NCBI GenBank assembly: GCA_964481705.1
Contig: CAYZUC010000030.1
Coordinates: 1-29,627, forward strand
DNA length: 29,627 nt
Origin: CAYZUC01 sp964481705
GTDB taxonomy: Bacteria; Bacillota; Clostridia; Lachnospirales; Lachnospiraceae
Direction: 5' to 3'
The notes below the pieces were generated by a model. It worked only from the letters and a program-made list of their open reading frames with translations. It was not told where the DNA came from and ran no database searches. How positions within the stretch are numbered: position 1 is the stretch's first letter; each line of letters begins with the position of its first letter. Position numbers and translations under genes: made by a program. Positions 1-6,323 of this stretch are shown in pieces.

Positions 1-98
1 TGATAAAGGGAGCCAGACAGTTGGCGGGGATGGTGACGCCAAATTCCATGACAGGGTGGGGAGCGTTGTGTGTGAGGAGTAGTTTGCCTGTTATATGA
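1..98 (+). other. Possible C-terminal end of an upstream gene, unrecognised
   Basis: A frame is open from base 3 to a TGA at 96-98 and would encode about 31 residues including the stretch QLAGMVTPNSMTGWGAL. This could be the tail of a gene that begins before the window. I do not recognise the peptide. The stretch is visibly richer in G+C than the bases that follow it. The minus strand is also open here, so the coding direction is not secure. Confidence 0.25.
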
Positions 99-125
99 GA
101 TTAACATTGAAATAAAAAAAACATA

Positions 126-156
126 TTGACTCTGACGTTACGTCATAGAATATGAT
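126..156 (+). promoter_or_regulatory. MerR-type promoter with 19-bp spacer and centred dyad
   Basis: TTGACT (126-131) and TATGAT (151-156) are good -35 and -10 hexamers, but they are 19 bp apart, longer than the normal 17. The spacer holds a perfect odd-centred palindrome, TGACGTTACGTCA (133-145). An over-long spacer carrying a dyad is the hallmark of promoters activated by MerR-family regulators, which untwist the DNA. No merR gene lies in the window. Confidence 0.7.
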
Positions 157-203
157 TCTATTGTGATTCGAACACAATACAAGGATAAGATAAGGAGAAC
201 AAT

Positions 204-1112
204 ATGAAAATTACAGCTATTCGTTCGGATGAGTTATATAAGAAAATGATAACAGCATCAGAAGAAGAGAAAAAAGAAATTTACAGAAATCAGTTAATGA
301 AGCCGTTTGAATTCAAATGGCAGTGCCTTGGCGTACCCTTAAAGGCAGAGGTTCCGGGTGGCTATGACGTAGTGACTGCGGCAGAAATGAGTGGTGGATA
401 TACGCCCACAGCAATTACAGAAGATCGTAGTGAAGAGATTGAGAGAATTAGTGATAATAAGTTCTGGGCGGCATGCGAGAAAAGCATTGCTGACTCCCTT
501 AATGGATTTGAGAAAAGTGGTATCATACTTCCAAAGCAGGACTATGTATTTACCATTCTATTAAACAATCCACAGCATCCTATGTCAGCAATGACAGGAG
601 ATTACTGTGGAGATGGTGGAATACCTGGATTTATTACTGGAACAATTATTCCTAATGAGAAGTCACTTGAAATGATGCCAGTTGCCTTGGCTCACGAGAC
701 AAATCACAATGTACGTTGGCAATTTATGCAATGGAGTCCGCAGATTACCCTGGCTGATATGATTGTTTCCGAGGGACTTGCAGAGAGCTTTGCCGCGTTC
801 CTGTTCGGAGAAGAAAAAGTAGGAAAATGGGTCACTACAACAAGTAAAGAGACATTGGAAGAGGTAATAAAACCAATGATGAAAGAGCATTTGCTGGAAA
901 ATGATTTTACGAAGCTCTCTTCCTTCCTCTATGGAGATGAGATTATGACAATGCGAGGTGCAGAGGCTATAGGAATGCCATATTGCGGCGGATATGCGTG
1001 TGGTTATGCTCTCGTTCAGTACTATTTGAAAAAAACCGGAAGATCTATATATGAAGCCACCATAACATCTACTCAGGATATTCTACATGAGGTGGAGGAT
1101 TTTTGGGAGTAG
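204..1112 (+). CDS. DUF2268-type putative zinc-dependent protease
   Basis: A 302-residue soluble protein with no signal peptide or membrane segment. HETNH at residues 164-168 is a HExxH zinc-protease motif, and it is followed by IVSEGLAESFA (187-197), where E190 is the likely third metal ligand. This HExxH followed by SEGLAE arrangement fits the DUF2268 predicted Zn-dependent proteases (COG5504), as does the length. Substrate is unknown. The ATG has an AAGGAG site 6-7 bases upstream. The gene stands alone behind a MerR-type promoter, so it is probably induced by a small-molecule or stress signal; in this family a merR gene is often a neighbour, but here it would have to lie outside the window. 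Family is fairly sure; proteolytic activity is inferred. Confidence 0.8.
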   Translation: MKITAIRSDELYKKMITASEEEKKEIYRNQLMKPFEFKWQCLGVPLKAEVPGGYDVVTAAEMSGGYTPTAITEDRSEEIERISDNKFWAACEKSIADSLNGFEKSGIILPKQDYVFTILLNNPQHPMSAMTGDYCGDGGIPGFITGTIIPNEKSLEMMPVALAHETNHNVRWQFMQWSPQITLADMIVSEGLAESFAAFLFGEEKVGKWVTTTSKETLEEVIKPMMKEHLLENDFTKLSSFLYGDEIMTMRGAEAIGMPYCGGYACGYALVQYYLKKTGRSIYEATITSTQDILHEVEDFWE

Positions 1113-1180
1113 AAAAGCACGAATGGTCTTTTGACAGATTGATTTAGAAAAGCGCGAATTACCTATTGACAAGGTAGGTA
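1111..1180 (+). repeat. 35-bp imperfect tandem repeat
   Basis: The bases from 1111 (AGAAAAGCACGAAT ... TTGACA) recur 35 bp later from 1146 (AGAAAAGCGCGAAT ... TTGACA). About 21 of the first 26 positions match and the copies then diverge. The core GCACGAAT also occurs inverted at 1182-1189. The duplication starts on the last two bases of the protease stop codon and ends inside the metY promoter. Confidence 0.5.
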
Positions 1181-1194
1181 ATTCGTGCTATTTT
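1151..1194 (+). promoter_or_regulatory. metY operon promoter inside a 15-bp-arm dyad
   Basis: TTGACA (1166-1171) and TATTTT (1189-1194) are 17 bp apart and give a good sigma-A promoter. The -35 lies in the loop of a long inverted repeat: arm 1151-1165 (AGCGCGAATTACCTA) pairs with 1175-1189 (TAGGTAATTCGTGCT), 14 of 15 matching. The inner part reads ACCTA-N9-TAGGT, close to the second dyad downstream, so it may be an Rrf2 operator. The hairpin is followed by ATTTTG, so it could also act as a weak terminator for the protease gene. Confidence 0.6.
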
Positions 1195-1206
1195 GTGTAT
1201 TATAAA

Positions 1207-1223
1207 CCTACCAAACAGGTAGG
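1207..1223 (+). promoter_or_regulatory. Putative Rrf2-family (CymR/IscR-like) operator
   Basis: CCTACC-AAACA-GGTAGG is a perfect 6-5-6 inverted repeat that begins about 12 bases after the -10 box, over the expected start of transcription. A+T-flanked CCTAC/GTAGG dyads are the kind of site used by Rrf2 repressors of sulfur genes in Firmicutes. The operon it controls ends with an Rrf2 gene, so autoregulation is the simplest reading. Confidence 0.55.
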
Positions 1224-1229
1224 AAATAA

Positions 1230-1252
1230 ATCCTTCGTTCTATACGAAGGAT
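1230..1252 (+). promoter_or_regulatory. 5'-UTR hairpin ahead of leader peptide
   Basis: ATCCTTCG (1230-1237) and CGAAGGAT (1245-1252) form a perfect 8-bp stem with a 7-base loop. There is no T-run after it, so it is not a terminator. It lies 30 bases upstream of the leader peptide's Shine-Dalgarno and could stabilise the mRNA or serve as a protein or RNA contact. Confidence 0.4.
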
Positions 1253-1296
1253 AAGCTGTCAGGCAGTAAATAGTAAAATGAGAGGAGATTAGACTT

Positions 1297-1350
1297 ATGC
1301 ACGATCAAACAGCTTCAAACAGATTTTACTGGGGACGAATGCAACGATAA
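1297..1350 (+). CDS. 17-residue leader peptide upstream of metY
   Basis: An ATG with a strong AGGAG site (1283-1287, spacing 9) opens a frame of 17 codons ending in TAA, encoding MHDQTASNRFYWGRMQR. It lies in the 5' UTR of the sulfur operon, 39 bases before the metY start. The peptide is polar, then has a dense aromatic and basic end (RFYWGRMQR), and has no cysteine. No obvious terminator follows it, so it does not look like a classic Cys or Met attenuator. It could be a regulatory upstream ORF, a stalling peptide or a true small protein. Translation is suggested by the ribosome site only; function is unknown. Confidence 0.5.
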   Translation: MHDQTASNRFYWGRMQR

Positions 1351-1389
1351 ATCAAATACATAACTTTATAGAAGAAAGGAAATAGCATT

Positions 1390-2694
1390 ATGAAAAATTA
1401 TAAATTTGAAACACTTCAGCTTCATGTAGGACAAGAATCCCCAGACCCGGCAACCGATTCAAGAGCAGTTCCTATTTACGCAACTACTTCTTATGTGTTC
1501 CATGATTCGGAACACGCACAGGCACGATTTAACCTGACAGATGCAGGTAATATCTATGGAAGATTAACCAACACGACACAGGATGTGCTGGAGAAAAGAA
1601 TTGCAGCACTGGAAGGTGGAACAGCTGCTTTAGCACTGGCATCAGGAGCTGCTGCAATCACCTATACACTGCAGGCTCTCGCACAGAATGGCGGACATAT
1701 CGTAGCGCAAAAGACGATATATGGAGGCAGCTATAATCTGATGGAACACACACTTCCGAGCTTTGGAATTCATACAACCTTTGTAGATATTCACAATTTT
1801 GAAGAAGTGGAAGCAGCAATTCAAGATAATACCAGAGTATTATATATTGAGACTCTGGGAAATCCAAACAGTGACATTCCGGATATGGAGGAGCTTGCTA
1901 AGCTGGCACATAAGCATGATTTACCGCTGGTGGTAGATAATACCTTTGGAACTCCTTATGTGATTCGACCAATTGCATATGGTGCAGATATTGTGGTTCA
2001 TTCTGCGACAAAATTCTTAGGTGGACATGGAACCACACTTGGTGGAATTATCGTTGAGTCCGGTCACTTCGATTGGAAGAAGAGTGGTAATTATCCGGCT
2101 ATTGCAGAACCGAATCCAAGCTATCATGGGGTTTCCTTTACGCAGGCAGCAGGACCGGCAGCTTTTGTCACATATATCAGAGCGATTCTTTTGAGAGATA
2201 CCGGTGCCACCATATCACCATTCGCAGCATTTCTACTGTTACAGGGAGTTGAGACATTGTCTCTTAGACTGGACAGACATATGGAGAATACAAAGAAGGT
2301 AATAGAATTCCTGAGTCAACATCCGTTCGTGGAAAAGGTAAATCATCCTTCTCTTGAGGGGCATCCGGATCATGCACTCTATCAGAAGTATTTTCCAAAC
2401 GGAGGAGGCTCCATATTTACCTTTGAGATTAAGGGTGGAAAAGAAGAGGCCTTCCGTTTTATTGATCATCTGGAAGTGTTTTCTCTCCTTGCAAATGTTG
2501 CTGATGTGAAGAGTCTGGTGATTCATCCGGCGACGACGACACACAGTCAGTTATCAGAGGAGGAATTGAAGGATCAAGGAATCAAACAGAATACCATTCG
2601 ATTATCGATAGGTACCGAACATATTGATGATATTATTGCAGACTTGCAGACGGGCTTTGATGCTATTACAACAAATGAAAACCAAATGCTATAG
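1390..2694 (+). CDS. metY: O-acetylhomoserine sulfhydrylase (PLP-dependent)
   Basis: A 434-residue cytosolic enzyme of the Cys/Met metabolism PLP family, usual length for the O-acetyl-L-homoserine sulfhydrylase branch. It would join O-acetylhomoserine with sulfide to give homocysteine, the direct sulfhydrylation route to methionine. Visible landmarks are YGRLTNTT (56-63), DNTFGTP (183-189) and the PLP lysine K208 in SATKFLGGHG, plus the C-terminal SLVIHPATTTH signature. The start has a GAAAGGAA ribosome site. It is first in the metY-cysK-nifS-nifU-rrf2 run, behind a 5' UTR with operator-like dyads and a leader peptide, so it should respond to sulfur supply. Cystathionine gamma-synthase/lyase relatives are somewhat shorter and less likely. 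Confidence 0.9.
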   Translation: MKNYKFETLQLHVGQESPDPATDSRAVPIYATTSYVFHDSEHAQARFNLTDAGNIYGRLTNTTQDVLEKRIAALEGGTAALALASGAAAITYTLQALAQNGGHIVAQKTIYGGSYNLMEHTLPSFGIHTTFVDIHNFEEVEAAIQDNTRVLYIETLGNPNSDIPDMEELAKLAHKHDLPLVVDNTFGTPYVIRPIAYGADIVVHSATKFLGGHGTTLGGIIVESGHFDWKKSGNYPAIAEPNPSYHGVSFTQAAGPAAFVTYIRAILLRDTGATISPFAAFLLLQGVETLSLRLDRHMENTKKVIEFLSQHPFVEKVNHPSLEGHPDHALYQKYFPNGGGSIFTFEIKGGKEEAFRFIDHLEVFSLLANVADVKSLVIHPATTTHSQLSEEELKDQGIKQNTIRLSIGTEHIDDIIADLQTGFDAITTNENQML

Positions 2695-2723
2695 AGAAAC
2701 GAAAAATCGAAGGAGGAATCATC

Positions 2724-3650
2724 ATGAACATTTATACATCAGCAGATCAGTTGATTGGAAGAACACCATTACTCGAATTAACACATATCGAAAAGAAACA
2801 GAATTTGAATGCAAAACTATTGGCCAAGCTGGAATACTTTAATCCGGCGGGCTCAGTAAAGGACAGGATTGCAAAAGAAATGCTTGACGAGGCGGAAAAG
2901 GAAGGAAAGCTGAAAACGGGTTCTGTAATTATTGAACCGACTTCCGGAAATACCGGAATTGGATTGGCAGCAGTTGCAGCAGCGAGAGGTTATCGTATTA
3001 TTATTGTTATGCCCGAGACGATGTCTGTAGAACGTCGTCAGCTCATGAAAGCTTACGGAGCAGAACTGGTCTTAACAGATGGAACAAAAGGAATGAAGGG
3101 TGCGATTGCAAAAGCGGAGGAGCTTGCCAAGGACACGCCAAACAGTTTTATTCCAGGACAGTTTGTAAATCAGGCGAATCCCAAGGCTCACAGAGAGCAC
3201 ACCGGACCGGAAATCTATGAGGACACAGAAGGACAAGTGGATATCTTTGTTGCCGGAGTAGGAACCGGTGGAACGATTACCGGAGTAGGTGAGTATTTGA
3301 AATCCAAGAAGCCCGATATTCAAGTGGTTGCGGTAGAACCGGCCTCTTCAGCAGTTTTATCAACAGGAGTTTCGGGTCCACATAAGATTCAGGGAATTGG
3401 AGCGGGATTTGTTCCGGATACTTTGAATACAAATATCTATGACGAAATCATAACGGTGTCGAATGAGGATGCGTTTGCAGTAGGAAGGCAGATTGGCACA
3501 GAAGAAGGAGTTCTGGTTGGTATTTCTTCCGGCGCTGCAACCTGTGCAGCAATAGAATTGGCAAAACGTCCTGAAAACGCAGGAAAGACAATCGTTGTGC
3601 TTCTTCCCGATACAGGTGACAGATATCTGTCAACACCCCTATTCTCTTAA
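2724..3650 (+). CDS. cysK: Cysteine synthase A (O-acetylserine sulfhydrylase)
   Basis: A 308-residue PLP enzyme that makes L-cysteine from O-acetylserine and sulfide. The family marks are all present: NPAGSVKDR with the PLP lysine K46, the substrate loop TSGNTG, the glycine-rich phosphate-binding GTGGTITG, SSGAA, and the C-terminal PDTGDRYLSTPLF. Length is normal. The start has AAGGAGGAATCATC ahead of it and lies 29 bases after metY. In this operon its product is both the end product of sulfide assimilation and the substrate of the desulfurase encoded next door. Identification is secure; serine-acetyltransferase (cysE) is not in the window. Confidence 0.95.
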   Translation: MNIYTSADQLIGRTPLLELTHIEKKQNLNAKLLAKLEYFNPAGSVKDRIAKEMLDEAEKEGKLKTGSVIIEPTSGNTGIGLAAVAAARGYRIIIVMPETMSVERRQLMKAYGAELVLTDGTKGMKGAIAKAEELAKDTPNSFIPGQFVNQANPKAHREHTGPEIYEDTEGQVDIFVAGVGTGGTITGVGEYLKSKKPDIQVVAVEPASSAVLSTGVSGPHKIQGIGAGFVPDTLNTNIYDEIITVSNEDAFAVGRQIGTEEGVLVGISSGAATCAAIELAKRPENAGKTIVVLLPDTGDRYLSTPLFS

Positions 3651-3664
3651 AAGGAGACATCATC

Positions 3665-4855
3665 ATGAACGTTTATATGGATAACGCAGCAACAACAAAA
3701 ATGAGTAAAGCAGCGATAGATGCTATGTTGCCCTATATGAGTACGATTTATGGAAACCCATCCAGCCTGCATTCACTGGGTCAGGCAGCGGCCGAAGCCT
3801 TAGCGGATGCAAGACAGAGAATCGCAGATTGTCTTGGTGCACTACCACAGGAGATTACGTTTACTTCCGGCGGTAGTGAAGCGGATAATCAGGCAATCCT
3901 TTCGGCTGCCAGACTAGGGGAGAGAAAGGGAAAAAAGCATATCATATCCACTGCTTTTGAGCATCATGCAGTGCTACACACCCTTTCAAAGCTGGAAAAG
4001 GAAGGATTTACGGTTACCTTATTGGATGTTCACGAGAATGGAATTGTAAGTCCAAGTCAGGTAGAAGAAGCGATTCGTGAGGATACTTGTCTGGTAACGA
4101 TTATGTATGCGAATAACGAGATTGGTACCGTCCAGCCGATAACAGAGATCGGTGCTGTATGTCATGCGAAAGGAGTTTTATTTCATACAGATGCAGTACA
4201 GGCAGCGGGTCATCTGTTGATTCGCGTAAAGGAACAGAAGATCGACATGCTGTCTCTCTCAGCACATAAATTTCACGGGCCAAAGGGAATTGGAGTTTTG
4301 TATGCCAGAAAGGGGATTCCACTTACAACGCTGATAGAGGGTGGCGCCCAAGAACGTCACAAACGAGCCGGAACAGAGAATATTCCTGCAATTATGGGAA
4401 TGACAGCTGCATTGGAAGAGGCATGTGCTACGATAGATGATCATGCAGAGAAAATGACGTATTTGCGAAATCAGCTGATTGCCGGATTATCTCAGATTCC
4501 ACATTCCGTTTTGAATGGAGACAAAGATAAACGCCTCCCTGGGAATGTTAATTTCTGCTTTGAGGGAATTGAGGGAGAAGCTTTACTCCTTCTATTGGAT
4601 GATAAGGGAGTATACGCGTCTTCTGGCTCAGCCTGTACCTCGGGTTCTCTTGATCCCAGTCATGTACTTTTGGCAATTGGCAGGGTTCATGATATCGCAC
4701 ATGGCTCTCTTCGCCTGACTCTGTCGGAAGATAATACGGAAGAAGAAGTTGATTATACGATCAAAATGGTGAAGGAGGTAGTGGAGTATCTTCGAGGCTT
4801 TTCACCAATATGGAGAGACCTTGTTAATGGGAAAAGAAAGTTTATGATTCCGTAA
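3665..4855 (+). CDS. nifS: Cysteine desulfurase, NifS/IscS type
   Basis: A 396-residue PLP enzyme that takes sulfur from cysteine as a persulfide for Fe-S cluster building. MDNAATTKMSKAA opens the protein; the PLP lysine is K202 in SAHKFHGPKG, HTDAVQAAGH (174-183) contacts the cofactor, and C324 in SSGSACTSGS is the persulfide cysteine. The serine/cysteine loop is long, as in group I (NifS/IscS) enzymes rather than SufS. It starts 14 bases after cysK, with AAGGAGACATC as ribosome site. The last 25 or so residues (after VEYLRGF) extend past the conserved core. The scaffold gene follows. I use nifS because clostridial operons of this layout are usually so named; iscS is equivalent. Confidence 0.93.
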   Translation: MNVYMDNAATTKMSKAAIDAMLPYMSTIYGNPSSLHSLGQAAAEALADARQRIADCLGALPQEITFTSGGSEADNQAILSAARLGERKGKKHIISTAFEHHAVLHTLSKLEKEGFTVTLLDVHENGIVSPSQVEEAIREDTCLVTIMYANNEIGTVQPITEIGAVCHAKGVLFHTDAVQAAGHLLIRVKEQKIDMLSLSAHKFHGPKGIGVLYARKGIPLTTLIEGGAQERHKRAGTENIPAIMGMTAALEEACATIDDHAEKMTYLRNQLIAGLSQIPHSVLNGDKDKRLPGNVNFCFEGIEGEALLLLLDDKGVYASSGSACTSGSLDPSHVLLAIGRVHDIAHGSLRLTLSEDNTEEEVDYTIKMVKEVVEYLRGFSPIWRDLVNGKRKFMIP

Positions 4856-4898
4856 GAGCTGTAAACAACAAGGTGTAATAAGAAAGGAGACGATAAGA

Positions 4899-5327
4899 AT
4901 GGCACTCTATAGTGATAAGGTAATGGACCATTTTCGGAATCCACGTAATGTCGGTGTGATAGAAGATGCTGATGGTATTGGTGAGGTTGGAAACGCAAAA
5001 TGTGGTGACATAATGAAGATTTATTTGAAGATAAAACGTGGTATAATAGTAGATGCCAAGTTTGAGACCTTTGGATGTGGCTCTGCGATTGCATCCAGTT
5101 CTATGGCGACAGAGCTCATCAAGAATCAACCGGTATCGGAAGCACTGACACTCACCAATCAGGCAGTCGTGGAGGCTTTGGACGGACTTCCGGCACATAA
5201 AGTCCACTGCTCTGTATTGGCCGAAGAAGCGATTAAGGCAGCCCTCAAGGATTATTATGATAAAAACAATATCACGTACGATTCAGAACAAGTAAAAGCA
5301 TGCAATTGCTGTGATCATGATGATTAA
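4899..5327 (+). CDS. nifU: Fe-S cluster scaffold, IscU/NifU N-terminal type
   Basis: A 142-residue scaffold on which Fe-S clusters are assembled with sulfur from the desulfurase. The three ligand cysteines are C35 (AKCGD), C60 (FGCGSA) and C104 (HKVHCSVLA), with the conserved aspartate D37; the opening YSDKVMDHFRNPRNVG is typical. It is the single-domain form: no ferredoxin or C-terminal NifU domain. The C-terminal tail carries extra cysteines and acids (CNCCDHDD), beyond the normal end of the fold, and could bind metal. An AAAGGAG site precedes the ATG, 43 bases after nifS. Confidence 0.93.
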   Translation: MALYSDKVMDHFRNPRNVGVIEDADGIGEVGNAKCGDIMKIYLKIKRGIIVDAKFETFGCGSAIASSSMATELIKNQPVSEALTLTNQAVVEALDGLPAHKVHCSVLAEEAIKAALKDYYDKNNITYDSEQVKACNCCDHDD

Positions 5328-5382
5328 GATGGAAGATACAGGATATACGCAAAAAAAACACACGAGAATGGGGAATAGAGTA

Positions 5383-5799
5383 ATGATTTCAACCAGAGGA
5401 AGATATGCACTAAGAGTTATGATAGATCTTGCGGAACACAGGAAAGACGGTTATATTCCTATGAAGGAAGTGGCACAGAGACAGGGGATCTCGCTAAAAT
5501 ATCTGGAACGGATTCTCCCAGCACTGACGAAGAATGGACTGATTGAGGGAGTCCACGGAAAAGGTGGGGGATATCAGCTGGTAAAAGAGCCATCCGACTG
5601 CGTTGTAGGAGATATCTTACGATTAACAGAAGGAGATCTTGCTCCGGTATCATGCCTCGAGTATTCAGCGCCACCGTGTGAGCGGGGGGGACAATGCAAA
5701 ACACTTCCGATGTGGAAGGAGTTCTACAAAATGGTGAATCAATATTTTGATGGAATTACACTTGCTGATATTCTGGATCATAACATAAGAAAATCTTAA
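5383..5799 (+). CDS. Rrf2-family regulator with three-Cys Fe-S motif (IscR-like)
   Basis: A 138-residue winged-helix repressor. MISTRGRYALRVMIDLA is the standard Rrf2 start, which is why the ATG at 5383 is preferred over in-frame ATGs at 5311 and 5368, although its ribosome site (GGGGAATAGAG) is only moderate. HGKGGGYQL is the wing. C91, C99 and C105 match the position of the IscR [2Fe-2S] ligands, with spacing of seven and five residues. It closes the sulfur/Fe-S operon 55 bases after nifU, and CCTACC/GGTAGG dyads at the operon promoter are its likely targets. IscR-type repression by holo-protein would give feedback on cluster supply; a CymR-like role in cysteine control is the alternative, but CymR lacks these cysteines. 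Confidence 0.88.
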   Translation: MISTRGRYALRVMIDLAEHRKDGYIPMKEVAQRQGISLKYLERILPALTKNGLIEGVHGKGGGYQLVKEPSDCVVGDILRLTEGDLAPVSCLEYSAPPCERGGQCKTLPMWKEFYKMVNQYFDGITLADILDHNIRKS

Positions 5800-5805
5800 G
5801 GATTG

Positions 5806-5834
5806 AAATGGGCGAAATGCCCATTTTTTTCTTT
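5806..5834 (+). terminator. Rho-independent terminator of the sulfur/Fe-S operon
   Basis: AAATGGGC (5806-5813) and GCCCATTT (5819-5826) form a perfect 8-bp stem around GAAAT, running into a T-tract up to 5830. It lies 6 bases after the rrf2 stop codon and closes the operon. Confidence 0.9.
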
Positions 5835-5851
5835 TCTCTGGAAAAAAGATG

Positions 5852-5860
5852 TGACATAAT
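5852..5860 (+). promoter_or_regulatory. Possible extended -10 promoter for GNAT gene
   Basis: TG-A-CATAAT at 5852-5860 reads as an extended -10 element; the -35 region (TTTTCT near 5832) is poor. It lies between the terminator and the acetyltransferase ribosome site, where a promoter is needed. Confidence 0.35.
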
Positions 5861-5888
5861 ATGTTGGAGTAAGCAAGGAGGTGAGAGA

Positions 5889-6269
5889 ATGTTTCGTATT
5901 CTAAAATACACTCCAAAGTATGAGGATGCCCTTATGGAGCTGATAAAAAAAGAGGGTGAGGATTGGGAAATCTACTGGGGTGAAGAACATGCCTCAAGGT
6001 ACAGGAAGTCCTTTCGTAAATCGATTACCTATCTGGCAATGGAGGGGGAGACAATATGTGGATATTCCCGTTCCCTAAAAGATGAATTGTTCGTATATGT
6101 ATGCGATCTGCTCGTGAATGAGAAGTATCGCGGTAATGGATTGGGCAAAAGGCTGATGACTTGTGTTCAGGAAGAATTTCCTGACTGCCCGGTTTATGTC
6201 ATGTCAGGCAATGATGAATACTATCAAAAGCTTGGCTGTAAAAAAGAAGGCTCTATTTATTTACTATAA
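5889..6269 (+). CDS. GNAT-family N-acetyltransferase
   Basis: A 126-residue single-domain acetyltransferase using acetyl-CoA; substrate unknown. The acetyl-CoA pyrophosphate loop is seen as VNEKYRGNGLGKRL (R/Q-x-x-G-x-G/A type), followed by the C-terminal YYQKLGCKKEGS strand of the fold. The ATG at 5889 has a near-perfect AAGGAGGTGA site; the frame is open further upstream, but that extension runs through the terminator and is not coding. It is slightly shorter than most GNATs. The neighbouring membrane acyltransferase starts 54 bases later and may be co-transcribed. Whether the target is an amine, antibiotic or protein cannot be told. Confidence 0.85.
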   Translation: MFRILKYTPKYEDALMELIKKEGEDWEIYWGEEHASRYRKSFRKSITYLAMEGETICGYSRSLKDELFVYVCDLLVNEKYRGNGLGKRLMTCVQEEFPDCPVYVMSGNDEYYQKLGCKKEGSIYLL

Positions 6270-6323
6270 GGATAGAGATGCACAAAAGAGGAGTGCAAAT
6301 TTAGCGTTACAAAGGAGAAGAAA

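Noticed and set aside
1230..1389. T-box, SAM or other known riboswitch ahead of metY
   Set aside because: No T-box sequence, no multi-stem SAM-type layout and no terminator/antiterminator pair could be found in the leader.
6270..6323. TGCAC/GTGCA stem before the acyltransferase as a terminator or operator
   Set aside because: A 5-bp stem with a 9-base loop and no T-run is within chance.
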